A stretch of 64,000 nucleotides of DNA from Echinococcus granulosus (GCF_000524195.1 NW_020170442.1:1-64000); one strand, 5' to 3'; numbered from the stretch's first letter, positions 1-13,706 are shown. The notes: generated from the letters alone by a model not told the origin. Translations and numbers: made by a program.

Positions 1-1016
1 AATGAAATGGGAATGAGTACTACAGCATTTTCTTGGCTGCTAGGGAAAAAAATCTTTTGTGAAAGTAAATTTGCGGCTAACTTTTTACTTGCTGAAAAGT
101 GATAGAGCGTCAACTCGACAAGTGCCATACTCTAAGAGACCTTCTGCTGTGGTCTATTTTTTATGCGAATTCTCACGAGCTATTCATTGAACACCTTTTG
201 GAAGTGGCATTTCCTTTTTTACGATAAATTCTTTAGATGTTTGAACTATGTATTTTAGCCTAATGAAGTCCTACACCCATTTGCCTAATGTTAGATCGAG
301 AAGGTGCACTTGCACTAAATGTTTGTGTGCAAGGTGGCTACGCAATGAAAAAATCTTCGTTTTTTACTACCTCTTACGGAGAATCAGTACTATAGTTCCT
401 TTATAGTCTATTAAGCACAGTGCGTTTTTATGATACCTAAGAAATCTAGTGTGCAATGTGTAAGTATTCTACAATACTAATGACATATTTTATATCGTAA
501 TGGTTTCAGATCTTGTGTACATCAACCTTTTTAAAAGTTATCTACAGTTGAAAAAAATATTTGATCGTATTTTGCATTACAATGCTCCATGATTTTTATA
601 AAATCAAGTTGGAAGCACTTAAAGCATAGATCTTGGAATTTAAAGGATGTTACAAATTTGGAGCTACTTAAGATAGCCATTGCTAAACAGAAAAATTTGA
701 AATCATTATAATGAAATAGTGACTACTTTTAATACAAATGCGTGTTTGGGAAATGTTTTTTATAAAACCTTTTCCAACAGCCGAATTAGTTGCCAACCAT
801 GAGTGGATAAACGAATTTCCATTGTGTTACACACTTAGTGTTGTCTTAACACTATTGCCTGTCGTTTTGCTTAAAAGTGCTTGGATTGGACTACTACATT
901 GCATCAATTGCTAGTAGCAGAACAAACTTATCACCTGCTACCCCTTGTAGTATATCTCGATTTGTCCTTGAGATTAAAAGTCCCTGTTTGAGATGAATTT
1001 ACCTCTTACAATTTAG
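1..1016. other. AT-rich stretch upstream of the first receptor exon
   Basis: I see no supported exon here. It is probably intron of the neuropeptide receptor, because the exon starting at 1017 opens in the middle of a codon and begins just before TM5, so exons for TM1-TM4 must lie upstream, here or outside the window. Short open frames are not supported by splice phase or family motifs. Confidence 0.5.
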
Positions 1017-2338
1017 TCCAATGCCAAATTTCGGTGAATCTGTTAAGGTCTACTTGACGAGCGTTGCCGTGACCGTGTTCATCCTCCCTGCTCTCTTCAT
1101 AACCGTCTGCCATGTGGTCATGGTGGTGCGCATTTGGCAGGCTGCCGCCAACACCGAACAGTCACTGACGGTCCCTATAAATCAACCTGCGCAGGTGAAG
1201 AGACTGCGACACGCAATTGATAGCGTCTGCCATGAATGCCCAACCGTCCTTGCCAACAACGACAGCACCTCTCGTCCCTGCAATAAAACCGGTTTTCGCC
1301 ACGCCGCTCCAATCCAAATGAAAACTTCACCCGGATGCATTCCTCGAGCAAGAATAAAAACAGTAAAAATGACACTTGTCATTGTATCGGGTAAATCTGA
1401 GCCTTACTGTCAAACCTGCCACAAAAAGTGTAGTAATAGACCGTAATAAAGTAGAAAATTGCCAGTTGAGTGCAATATTTGAACGTGAACCCAAATGTAA
1501 ATACGGTTCAGTTAATGACAAGATAATTTTGTGGCCCTATTGGGAGAAAACGCATTTTGTTTTCGTATAGGAGGAGCTTTTTCACGTGGCAGATGTTTGT
1601 ATAATATTGTTTGATGGAAATCTAGCCTTACACTGCACCCATTCGGTTTGGAGGAGTTGTTGTGATCTCGACAAAATGAACTTTGCCCTTCTGATTGACA
1701 CATTATTCATAGAAGTTTGATTAAATATGAATTAAAATGGCTTTGTTCACTAAATTTCTGCACCACGAGAATGCTTAATTCCGTTGTATTTTAACGCACG
1801 AAAAGGTTATTTCATGCTTAAAACTAAATTGACTTCATTGTCTTAAAGTTAATTAAGCTTTAAAGAAAAGGAATAAATGTACCGGATAAAGAAGACCCTA
1901 TTTTATAAACATTGAGAATGGGCGCAACAAACTTAAGTTAAAATCACAGTCAACAACTCAAGCATAAGAGGTGAATGAATGAACAGGAGAATCACAATAC
2001 TTCTTCGAAAAGAAACAAAAGTAGTATCGAGTGATAATTAGAGAATGGTTCTACAAACATTGATACCAAATGAACAAGGCCAAAAATTAATTGCTTATAA
2101 TTTTAGAATCTACTAGTTATAATCAATTACAAGCACTATTTTTGTTACCAATAGCATTTGTTTACTAAAGCACCAACCGGGTGCAGATTTAGGTGATCAA
2201 ATTGACAACTTTATTCCATGTTTTTTTGCAGTTTATATCATCTGCTGGTGTCCTTATATGATATACAACTTGCTCATAACATATCGTGTTATTGGACCCC
2301 ATACACCGAATCTGATGGCAATTTCTCCACTCATTCAG
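1017..2338 (+). CDS. Neuropeptide GPCR (CCAP/NPS/vasopressin-receptor type), partial: TM5 to start of TM7
   Basis: Two exons, 1017-1390 and 2232-2338, joined across a phase-1 intron (g|tt gives Val). The first holds TM5 (TSVAVTVFILPALFITV) followed by a third intracellular loop of about 75 residues. The loop ends in IPRARIKTVKMTLVIV, the run into TM6 typical of CCAP, neuropeptide-S and vasopressin/oxytocin receptors. The second continues TM6 with the CWxP motif (YIICWCPYMIYNLL), then extracellular loop 3 and the start of TM7 (NLMAISPLIQ). In that family the next residues are SLAPLNSAANP-like, so the missing exon should start in phase 0. Exon 1 starts with the last base of a split codon after an AG at 1015-1016, so upstream exons with TM1-TM4 exist. 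The protein would sit in the plasma membrane and couple a peptide ligand to a G protein. The subfamily is inferred from remembered motifs; the ligand is unknown. Confidence 0.85.
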
Positions 2339-5300
2339 GTTTGTCGCATTTATCTTTAGGATTTACAAGTACCCACATGCTTGTTCGAACGAAATCTAGA
2401 TCTCATAACAATCACTAATTCGACAGCGAAAAAAGGTTTTAAGAGAACAAGCTAATTTTTCTGTAGTTTTTCGATTGACAAAAGCACTAGTGATGCTAAA
2501 AATATGGTAAAAATGCATTAAATATTTAGCTGAATAAAAAGGCGCCTTAATATGACATTGTACTTGAGAAGAGACCAAGAACTCTATGTTCCATTAAATA
2601 TTGGGCGAATTACGAAACCAGTGATCTTGCGGATTACTCTAGATATGGAGCAGCACGTTCTACTTTTTACTTTGAACAAAGTGGGCTTTAACTACTTAAT
2701 TTCTCAAATAAGTTTTGTCCATTTTTGAATAACAATATTTTATGGGAATCTGGATAGCTTCATTTTGTGTAAGGCAATATTTGCCGCTTTAAAATTCGCA
2801 AACGATTTCGGACATGTGGAGAGTGTTTTCTTCCCGGAGGTTGATAACATTATCTCGACCGACTGAGACGATGTATAATTTCCGGAAGTCGGCAAAAGAA
2901 TTTGAAATAAAAGGGGTTCTACTTTTCAATCCCATATTCACTGCACCGTTAACAATGATTATGTTGGGGAAACACAATAGAGCCTTCATTCTATCTGTTC
3001 ATATTCATCCAAGAAGGCAATTCTAACTTCAAAGGAAGTGCATTGTCATTACTCCTCACAGAGTAATAACAGGAACGAATGCCGACTTAGACTTTAATGG
3101 ATAAAAATGAGTACAGCCTACGTCAGAATACGAGCGAGTTTCTGTATGTGCATGCCGAGGTGTCAGTCCCATTCAGATCGTCTAATCTTAACACCTTCAG
3201 AAAAGAGTACGCATTGAAGCGATATTGTAAAACGCCGAACAAAAACCGTTTTGCGATATAAAGCTAGTAGCCCAGCTTACTGCAGAAGGAAGTAAAGATT
3301 AGGTAGTTGAACAAATTATGTACAAATGAAGATTTCTCAGAGAAACGGAAGTGTAACTCATTAGTAGATCTAAGAAAATGTCGTGATGGCACTATGATGG
3401 GGTTTCGGTCCTCTAAACCAAAGAGGAAACTCGATTTTCCGAAGAGTTGTAAAACCTAGTGAAGTTCATCTTTTTACTCCCAAACGTCGTCTTACTTAGA
3501 AAACTGTCACTAAGTGAAAGCGTTTTATACCATGAAAACCTCACACTTGTTATATATTAATCTGTTTATAGTTTGTTGTTTATCTAGGTTATACAAATGG
3601 AACAATTAGGATTTAAGAAAGTGTATGAAATTTAGGCGCATCTTTAAGATATTTTGGTTTTCTTAATTGGAGCAACATTTGCATTATATATCAAGTTAAT
3701 AAATTATTCCGCGTTTATGCGACTTTGCAAAAGTGACGAATGAAAACAGTAGCGGTCACCAAACATGTTGGTAAATAGGTGTAGAGTTTGAGTTATTCTT
3801 CTGAAACACCAACAACTTTGTTAGAATTTTCGCCTTTTGGCCTACATTTAAATCAATTAGGGGTTTTCTTATCAGTGCAATCGCATTAGTAGTCCATGCA
3901 ATTGTACCTGACGCCAGAGCAATGTAGTTGTAATTTCAAGACATTTTTTCATACGTTAAGTATACGTATGCATGTCTCAGCTGTAAGTAAAACGCACATA
4001 AATTTCCTCAAGATTTCAGTTTAGGATAACGAATAAGTGATACCAGAAAAATTTGAACCAAATGCAATAATTATAAGCTTCATGACAAGAAAAGAGACTT
4101 CTCTTTAGGAAGTTCTTGTCCCACTCTCTCACATGTTTCAGTTTGTGATGACATTTTCAAGATTTTATGCAAATGCTTAAAAATCTCATGTGACACATAT
4201 AGACTGGAATGCAATGCTCTATTTTAATGCATTTTTCATTGCCAAGCGAAGTTGTCCAAATGAAACGTGAAATACTGTTTTATACTTAAAGTGCTCAGGC
4301 CCATCATACTATACCCATGCACACGTCTGAAAGGTACAATAGAATGACATTGGTCACTAGGTTAATGAAAATACTGTGATGACGAGTATCTGCCGAGACG
4401 GTGCATTTATTACTCGGTTCAAATCTAAACATTGTGTGGATATATATGTGAAAGTTCATCAAAGTATAACAATTCTATCTATGTAAACCCTGTTTCAAGG
4501 TGAGTACGGTCGAGAGACGTATATTTTTTAAATTTCAGTTTAAGGAATTCTTACGAAAAAACTTAGACCTTGAAGTTGGATGATATTCTAAATTTAATCT
4601 TCAGAATTATGGCGAGAAAACCAAAACACTTCTCATTATTATGTATTTTATTTGTGTGAGGCCTTTTAAGAGCAGACATTGGCTGGTTTTTGGTCTTAAG
4701 CATTACAACCATGTCACTAGCGTAATCGCAGGCCTTTGCTGCACTTTATTGCACACATAGGCGCTTTAGATATTTCAACTACCACAGCCTATCAAATGGT
4801 GGTGGAATGAAGTTCCACTTTTTCACTATCCGTGGCAATCAAATTATGCAGTCACTGGTTGCATTATGCACGGTACTTCACTGCCACATATGCTAAAGCA
4901 TTAATCATTACTGTTTTATTTCGGTTATTGTTTCAACCACCGCTGGTACTTTGCTCTTTCCTTTGCTCAATTCGACTTGATAAAAATTATGGCTTTTATA
5001 AATTAATGACCAAGCCTCGGATAACACGAATTTTATCATGGCAGTGCGCCTGAGGAAACGCCAAAAAGAGCATATTTTAAAGGCACAATTTGGAAGTAAG
5101 ATAAATTATTTTTTGGCAGCCATAATATAGGCATGCATTCTAAGATAGTAGTATTTTAATACAGTCGTATACATTTTTAGAAAATTATGAAAACTTGGCT
5201 ATCCCCTTTGCAGGTTACAAATGCCGATTTGTAGGCAGTGCTTGGCATGGTAGCAATTTACACTCATCATAAATTAGTGTGTACACGATTGTTGGCGTAA

Positions 5301-7372
5301 TTATGTCATGTGAAGCTAAAACAGTCATGAGTTGAAAAACAAAACTCACTAATGTGAAAAGCCTTCATTTGAAGCCAAATATGACAGGCTCGATTTGTAT
5401 TTTAGGAACAACCCTTGTATTTAGTAGTATCAGTATCTGCCCATCACGAAAGGCACATACACGTTTCGTTCAAATGCTATGCACATACCGGTCACCCCGC
5501 CAACCCCTAATGGCCTTGGTCTAAATTAATTAGAGACAAAATTCCAATTTTGAATTATCTTTTCATTATCCAAAATTACTTACTGTAATTGGATTAAGCG
5601 ACTCATTCCAAATTGTAAATGCAAATTACCAAGGCTCATGGATAGTAAAAACTGTGCTTGGGAATTACTTTAATCGTTAACACTATTTTAATGTATTACA
5701 CGATTTCTCGGATGAAAAACCGTTTATCTTTTATTCAGCATTTAGTAACTCTGAATTCTTCTACGAATCCCGTTGTTTTTTGGATGTTCAGCGCCCATAC
5801 CATAATAACGGAACGTCGGAAAAATCGTCGAAGGTAGGTAAAACTTATGATGAGCTTTCGCACACGTACAAGTCATGATAACAAATACCACCTGAAAACC
5901 GGTATCTACAGAATTGATTCATTTTACAGATAAGACACAAAAAAGTATAATTTTATATTTTTACCTTGCGAGGGTGTCTTTGAATTGACACTGTCCCTGT
6001 TGCGCGTTAGTTTTGAGTAAGTGGTGCCTTTCAAATCGATTCGGACGCTGTAAAGCCCCTCTAGCAATAATTTAGTTGCAAATTTTTCTTCAGCTGCATT
6101 AATACGTTTGTGGATTCGGCAGAGTGGCAAACATTTACTAAAGCTTAACTGCTCTGTGAAATTCGTTACTTTTATTTCATGATCAAATGGAGCGGAGCGG
6201 TGTATAGAGTTTAATCAGTCCACCAGAGATAATATTATTGAGAGCGTAACACCTCATTGTAATACGTCGTACTTAAATATCAATTAGGGTTTCGTAGATT
6301 AATACCTATGTTAGTGGTACGCTAGCTGTACGATGTCTCCGTAATAGTGAGAATTGGGCCATACATTCCAAATTCTTTTTGGGAATTCTAAAGATAAAAA
6401 GGGTCGCGTTATAGTTTTTCAATGAACGCAGGAAGTATACACTTATCAACAAAGCTGTGCTTATAATGCTTGTGGAGAGTTACATTCGGACAGACTAGCT
6501 TATATTAGCGAAAACTACAATTCTAGGCCCATTCAAACCACTGGCCTTGCATTAGCCCGCATTCTAAGGAAATACTTCTGGTCAGAATCGCATTTATTGG
6601 GAGAATCGTAATGAAGTGAAGCAAAGCGTAAACACAGCGTGAAACATCAATTAGACTGAATGCAATGGAGGTAAAACAACCGTTTACGTTCTTAGTAACC
6701 TCTAGTATAGCAAAATATTTACTTTCAAAATTACGCAAAAATTTTAAAGAAATTGTATTTTTGGACAAGTAAAGTAGTGGAATCGCTCACAAATTTGGTA
6801 CGTTAGCCGACCCAGCTACTCTGCCCTTAATCACTATTCGTTCACCTAATATTTTTTATTCGGACAAGTAGTCTTAAAATGCGCCTCAAGTATCGACAAG
6901 TGTACGAAGATGTTTCTCTTTACGAGCAAGTCATAATTTGTAGCTGCAAATTGCACTTCTACACATAAGATTCGTTTCCAAGCAGCATCCTTTAATTTTG
7001 CATGAAACATTCATTTTATGTACGCGATGCATTAGGTACCCTTCGTCGTTGATGCTATAAATGCCCACACACAAATGGGATTGCAGCTAAATTTGCCCCC
7101 CATCGTTGAGGATTTTTTTCACATATCCAGTGTTATGTGCGTTGGACAACTCGTACCTCCGCATTTTTGACTAAACTGTTCTTTGAAATTGAAGCATGAC
7201 CATTTCGAAGGTGAGGTAAAATACGAGAATAGGACCTGTTTGAAGGAATGGAAATTGACTGATTATTTAAATCTTGTTTTCATCACATATTCTCCCATTA
7301 TACAAAAAATGGACCTCAATTAGACATTTAATTCGGTAGTTTTCGATGAGTTTGATGATGCTGTGATTGTTT
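2339..7372. other. Probable large receptor intron(s), no certain exon
   Basis: AT-rich and full of stops in all frames. The expected TM7 exon of the receptor was searched for by eye (Asn-Ser..Asn-Pro..Ile-Tyr pattern in phase 0) and not found. One weak candidate ends at 4499. Nothing else is supported. Confidence 0.5.
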
Positions 7373-7583
7373 TAGTAAGGTGGTTCAAAGATATCACCGT
7401 AGATGGAAATGCAACTCTCGGAAGCGCATGTGGCACGATCATTCAGACTGCAATGAGGAGATGATGATGAAGACGCGACAGAACGACCGACACTTCAACC
7501 AGCCACGCATTCCCAATGCTAGTAACAGTAATCAAAGAGAGAGTGAGAAGACACGTGTCAGTGTGGACGTGGAGGTCTCATGA
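7373..7583 (+). CDS. Possible last exon of the neuropeptide receptor (cytoplasmic tail)
   Basis: An open frame entered after the acceptor-like tgattgttttag reads VVQRYHRRWKCNSRKRMW, then a polar Asn/Ser/Arg-rich stretch ending in VSVDVEVS and a stop at 7581-7583. The basic start fits the helix-8/tail region after TM7 of a class A receptor, base composition is higher in GC than the surroundings, and an AATAAA lies 130 bp downstream. The frame needs a preceding exon ending with two bases of a codon. A short stretch ending at a good donor near 4499 (VNPVS, caag|gtgagt) has that phase, but it is too short and too polar to be a normal TM7. No proper TM7 exon was found, so the link to the receptor is unproven. 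Confidence 0.35.
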
Positions 7584-7711
7584 ATGGACAGTATCTTGCC
7601 GTTCCGCCAGAACCGTTAAGTTGTACATAATACAACCCATATATCAAATTTTACCATCGTCTATTCTGGATTTATCTCTCTGTGGTGGGACATGAACGCA
7701 ATGATGCGGCG

Positions 7712-7717
7712 AATAAA
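7712..7717 (+). promoter_or_regulatory. AATAAA polyadenylation-signal candidate
   Basis: Canonical hexamer about 130 bp after the stop of the candidate receptor tail exon. In AT-rich DNA such hexamers are common by chance, so it is only supporting evidence for a transcript end here. Confidence 0.3.
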
Positions 7718-10700
7718 TGTGCTTAAATTTACATTTCATTGGTGATATTTGAACATTTTAGTGTTCGAGTGAAAAAGTAGGGTCAATTCAGGAAGAAGTA
7801 TTATGCTCAGATTATTTTTAGGCACTTCGCGCATCTGCGGAGAGATGTAGGAGCATTTCAGCATTAACAAATATGATTTTATTTAATTTAGTATGTCTTT
7901 AAAATAGCAAATAGTGAATCATTTCTCAGTGCGCATATTTATAGTCCAAATTTAGAGATAGAAGAACTACCACTGGGTCTGTCATTATGTAGTCGCCAGC
8001 TACTTCACTCCAAATCATTGGTTTCTCAAAAAAGGCTTTAAAGCTAAAGAGGAGTGCATTGTCACCGAAGACATTTACTTCCTTAGAAATGGTTTCACTG
8101 CCTTTTATTTCACGTTGTGGATTTTTCTGCATTACAGTTATATTTCATCTTCTGAAATTTATAATTTAAATGTTTCCTGATTGCAACTGAGGTGGTGTTC
8201 TAAATTAGTGGCCTTTTGATTCGGTTTAATTTAGTGTCTTCTTGAATTTTGATTTAAATCGGAAAACCGTTCCCCACACTATCTCAAATGAAAACGGTTT
8301 ACCTCCTTTCATACAACTTTGTCAATCAAATGTACTGCGTAGGTAAGACAGACCTGTGGTCTGTAGACAGGCGAAACTGATAGCGGATGACATTGTTTTA
8401 TGTGCTGATAAAACAACTGCTAAGTCAATTTACATTGCACAAAGCAACCACCGCCAAGTGCGTAACTTCATTCCAAGAATCATTACAACCCATTGGATGC
8501 TTAAAGCAGAAATCTTGCCAACTTTTATAATTTGTTGCCTTGCGCACCTGCAAAAAGTTGATTATGATAATTCCTAAACTTGGAATTTAAAAGATGAGCA
8601 TAACGAGTTGACAAATCCAATGTGTAAGACAAAAGGACCTGAATTGAGGTAAAAATGTACGCTGGAGTTGCTTATAGAAGGTTGTTTCTTATAAGTTTAG
8701 TAAAAAGAATAGTTATATCTACAAGATTTTTGCCCTTATTAGTCCGCCTTTAATTTCACACATTGCTCGGGAGGGGAAGCACTTCATAACAGACCACAAT
8801 ATGAATCCTTCGTGGTGCCTCATAGTGTGCATCATATCATGGCGGGATCGCTATAAGTACATTGGTGGGTGGATTTGGGCCACTAAATTATAAACTGGGT
8901 AATCTCCTTATTGTAACCCCATGTTTTCTACTTTACTTCCACGCAGTACTCATGCAAGTTACTATAAAGTAGTCGTGCCGTAGAAATTTTCAATTACTTT
9001 TCGATTTATACAATTGAAAGGACAGAAAGAGAGATAAAAAGTGAACATCTTATCCTATGTAAGCGCGTGGTTACTCTGAGAGCAGTTAAATGTCGAATAG
9101 CCAAATAAGGCCTTGATAGGGAGTTTAATCCATGAGCAATACGGCCCGCAGATCTTTGTTGTGTAATCAGCGTATCCTAAAATAAGCTTGTAATAAAGTG
9201 ACGATTGTAGGATACTTAATCATACTAAAGAGGCGTGTAAAAAAGGAGCCTTTATGTCTTTTCAGAGGTGGAGATAACCAATACCGGCGATCAACTTGGT
9301 TAAGGGATGGTGTGTACAGTTGCTTTTATTAAATTTGTTTACTTCCTCAGTCTGATACGCGATTAAAAGCAATGTCCTTTTCAATTAAACCTACATTCAA
9401 ATGTGCCTTTAAAAGCTTTTGCTTCTTCTGTAAACACCAAACATTTTCCGAGAATTTTTTCCACATATGAGTGATGAAATGAATGACGAGCACTTGCCTC
9501 TGACTAAAAACGTTGTCATGTACAAACAAGTATTTACTTTTAATCATCGCAATGCATCCCAAATGTTGCGCTCCGTTAGGTCTGTTTCAAATTTTCCTCT
9601 GACAGGTTGCTCTTTAGGGAAATTCCAACTCATTAGCAACAGTAAAATGTTCCGCAACTAATTTACAAATTAAACGCTAGCGTTGGCAATACTGCCAGTT
9701 CAGCCAGGTTGGTGAAACTTACATTCAGATCTAGAGTCGCAAATTTTACAAACTTTTTCAGAATAGAACTACACTTACTTAATCCCAATACCAATTTTAA
9801 AGCAGACCCTAATTTAAGCCAAAATTACAATTCGCATCATCCTCCGTGTTCTTGCCTTGACGTTGTTCTAAAAATGCATTCACAATTAATTTCAATATGA
9901 TCCAATCTGTGGGATATCCTATTTTCTCTTGCCAAAGATTACGCATTTCTAACATTTACTTGCATGATTTTGGTAAAATTGTGTTAGATTATCGCATAAT
10001 TAACACCTATGATGCTTTCTGGTCCTATCAGCCCGGTTTTCGCTTATTTAAGGCCACGCTACTTCTTTATTTATGCTACAATTAGGCGTCGATTTGTGGT
10101 GTTTGAAGGGGGTTGTAAACCACCTCAAAAAATTTTCATAAAATATGATTGTCGTCTAAAATGAAACGTTTTCTTGCCTATTACTGTCATTTATTTGATT
10201 TGAAGTGATCCATCCTCAATAGAAACGGTTATTGCACTTGTTAGTTCAATGAGACATGTCCAGACGATATTAATTCGTCGGGGGTAGTTTCCACCACTAA
10301 AAACAGGTGGACTTAGCAACCACTTGAAATGCAACTGTTTGTCCAATATAAATTTATGTAGCATAGTAATTTTAGGAGTTAATTAGGAATTAACCTGACC
10401 GATTTTATCCATTTTTTTCCTGCACCCTATTTATAAAATATTATAACGTAATAAGTATACGTGTAGGCTAAGCCGAACTAGTATGACTATACTGTTTGGC
10501 ATCTTGATCGTTGTAGGTCCGCATTTTGGTGGAATAAGGCGGTAGAGTTGGGAAGGACATAACTACACTTTTGAACCCAATGCGTTATAGACACGATGAG
10601 GAACATTTGGGTGTAAGTGGCACGTAAAACAGCCATAAACATATGGGGTTTATCAACAGGGAAATACTGCATATTTGTAAATATCTAGCCTTATTTAGCT

Positions 10701-12365
10701 CATTGAGTTAACTCGTCCTACAGTTCTTTCAATCTCCAAAATTCGGTACTACTAAATTCCACTTTTACTTGTATTTTCTTAATCGCCCTAGCGAAATTCT
10801 TGCCCACTCTCACCCTATCGTCTGTTATTTAGAAATAAAATTTGTAAATGCACGATGCCCAGAAAGCGTTTCTGTTTGGAAATTTTTCTGAAGCCGGCAG
10901 TTGAAGGAGTGCACCATTCTGAAGCGTCGCATTACAGTATATCGAAAATGATCACTCGTTTTACATTGTATTACACTGATACCTTCGGTCGCTTTAGCTA
11001 TGGAAATTTAGGTATGCAAAGATAAAAAATAACAAGTCATTTCCCATTTGTGGTATCAATGTATCCATCCTCTTCTTCTTATCAGTGGACATCTTAGGTT
11101 CAAAGGTACTAATCAAAAATCAAAAACCCAGTAGTGGTAATTACATCGCATGTATTACATAATGATATCGGTGGTAGTCTGAACAATCTTATGATACAAC
11201 CCGGTAGCTTTTATCTGGGATAGAGGTAAATGGTAGGTTTAGTAGAGGTCATGAAGCGGTATTCTTTTACAAATGCGGTACAGTCTGGCACCAAAATTAA
11301 TTAATTCTCTTTAAGTATTTGGCCTGACTCGGATGATCCAAAGTCATTAGCAGGCTTCTTTGTAGAAAAGAAGTAAAACTGATTAGGCAAAGCAATTTTA
11401 CTGGTCCCTCTTGCTCAAACCTCATTTACGCTAGGGTTGGTCCCAGAATGTAGTAGCCACGTTCAAGATTGGAACCATGTCATCCTATTTTCCATATTGT
11501 GTTTTATCGTTTCACTTTAAAATGTACATTTTGTATGCAGAAATACCGAAAAAGACTTTTTCTATTCGCTTCCTGAAGCAAACCACTTGGTTACCTAGTA
11601 ATGGATTTATAAATTACTTTTGATTATTCAAATACAAATATTTTGTTTCTATTTGCTTTTATTTTGCTCGTCTAATGACTTGCATTCCTTTCTCATTTAT
11701 TACAAAGATTGCATTAGCACATTTGAATTATTTGCCTATTTAAAGTGTGTTGTGATAAATAATGCCTTTTATGTCTTGCGTTTGTCACGATTGTGGTTAC
11801 ATTTGATAATACCATAAAAGTATCTAAAAAGGTTTCTGGCAAGAATGACGGTACTGCTTTCTTCTTGGCGATAGTGATATGCATATGATCTCTCAAAAAA
11901 TAACTCTGGATGGCCAGACAATTATTTATGAGTCCGATTCTTATTTTTCCATATTGTTCAATTTGAGGTAAATGCTTATTTTACCCTTGCAAGCATAAAA
12001 TCTGATAACTATAGTGCCCATGAGATTTCGTCCTCCACCTCAAATGTACTATGCGTCCGCATTTAGCTGAGCTCGTTAACACTGGGGCCTTTCACTTCCG
12101 ATATCCTTATGGCGGCATAATTTTTAAAAGGAGAAAGCTTTCACAGACTGATCAAAATTCATGAAAGCTACTCCGATGGCGCAAAATACCGAATTAATTT
12201 GATTTTGTGCAGGAGGTCTTGATCGAACCAACAGGGGTGTAAATCGGGATGGACGAACTCCAAAATAAAAACAAGTATAGAGTTTAGACACTGATAAGGC
12301 CTATATATTTTATAAAAATGAAGAGTACAACTTGTAACGACCTAAATACTCATGCAGTCCAATGA

Positions 12366-12382
12366 CTATATATATATATATT
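12366..12382. repeat. (TA)n microsatellite
   Basis: About eight TA units in a row, read directly. Confidence 0.8.
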
Positions 12383-12726
12383 TCTTTAAATTATTTTTTG
12401 TACTCACTGCTTTTTTGGAAAAGAAGGGAATAACTTTGATTTAAAACTCTTAGTTGTTGGCAATTAGTGCAGAGAACGCTAATTTTTAAGCATTTTGATC
12501 TGGTAGATCATTAACTGATTTTTTGATTGAATCTTAAAAAATGTGTGGGCAGCCAGGTTAAAGGCGATTCAGTGCTTTTATAGCACACGTTGACATGTTG
12601 TCCACTGTTCTCGAAGGAATACAAAAGTTATTTCACCTAAGGTGTTAGGCAACGATGATGTTCTCTTTTCACGCTCATTTATGGCTAGTAAAGGCTCAAA
12701 TTCTATCTAATGGCGTAATTGCAGCG

Positions 12727-12866
12727 ACTCGAGACTTCCCTAAAGGCAAAAGAAAACATCAAGCCAAGGGGCTACTGGCGTGGCCTGGAGGCTAGCCCAC
12801 TTGGCGAGGGTACAGTGGCAGAGCACTTGAGTAGTCCCTTTACCAAAACCGAGAATTAAATAAACA
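12727..12866 (-). repeat. Dispersed repeat family, copy A
   Basis: Shares an ordered set of blocks with the copies near 13.6, 21.7-22.1, 34.2-34.6, 47.4 and 53.9 kb. In minus orientation it has gagacttccct (core), then ggctactggcgtggcctgg (middle block) and accaaaaccgagaatt (far end, the complement of the ctcggttttagt start). It is a diverged, probably old, non-coding copy. Confidence 0.65.
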
Positions 12867-13548
12867 ACCAATCTATTATACAGTCCCTCTCCTCCTTTGA
12901 TTGTCGTCCCCAGCGCTCTGCTTGGTCAATCTTCCACGTCGGCTATTACAACGTAGTCGGTGTCGTAAGAAGTCCACCCACAATCCAACCAATTCAGTCA
13001 CCGAATTTCTATACTGCTGAAGAGATACCTGAACGCAACGTCACCGACCCCTCTTGACAGTTCCACCGGATCCGTAGTTTCACCCAATTTGGAAAATCAA
13101 TTAAAGGATGGGGTGAGATTGTGTTGACCACAGCTAGTCGTAGAAACACTGGCCTAAAAGCAGAGTCACTTAATAAAGGACGGGTTTTAAAGCAGTGTCC
13201 TGGAGATAAGGCTTCATGTTTATTTATTTGGGTTCTATCCAGCTGGTAGAGAAGTGGAGGAGGTATTGCGTGTAAACTTACTTGATACCGTCATGAAGGT
13301 ACAGTGGACATCTCCTTGAAGAACTTTTCCAGGTGGTTCTCGGTAGCGTTGCTTCAGTTGGTAATAGCTTTCCTGTCGAACATGGTATTGGGATAATTGC
13401 CCAAGGTAAACGTCATTTTCAGCCCTGCTAGGCGTGATCACCGATTCTCCCATCCACAGTATATGCACTCTTTTCGTCACATTAAGTTTTACCACCCAGT
13501 GGTTGAAATCAGAATAGATGTTCTTTAGGATCGGGTTCGCTTTTTGCT
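12867..13548. other. Sequence between two same-orientation repeat copies, likely transposon-derived
   Basis: GC-richer than its surroundings and bracketed by copies A and B in the same orientation. On the minus strand part of a 145-codon frame runs through it (VHILWMGESVITPSRAENDV and similar), with no family I recognise. A composite or decayed mobile element is likely, but no transposase or reverse-transcriptase motif was seen. Confidence 0.35.
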
Positions 13549-13706
13549 GCCACCAGTGTAGTGCCATGAGACTTCCCTGAAGACGAATGAAGGCATAATG
13601 CCTAAGTGGAATATGTGTTGTCGACAAACGAAGGGGCTGGCGGACTACTGGCATGGCTCGAAGGCCATGCACCCCAGCGGAAACACAATGACAGGTCCTT
13701 AAGTGT
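13549..13706 (-). repeat. Dispersed repeat family, copy B
   Basis: Contains gagacttccctgaagacga, near-identical to the core in the 47.4-kb copy, followed by ctactggcatggctcgaagg (middle block). It lies inside a 145-codon minus-strand open frame (13,235-13,672), so that frame is at least partly repeat-derived. Confidence 0.7.

Larger units (their letters stand above)
7584..12726. other. Gene-poor AT-rich stretch
   Basis: No exon with both splice phase and family similarity was seen. The only protein-like hint is LIADDIVLCAD near 8376-8412, recalling the ADD motif of reverse transcriptases. A short (TA)n tract lies at about 12,366-12,382. Confidence 0.5.
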
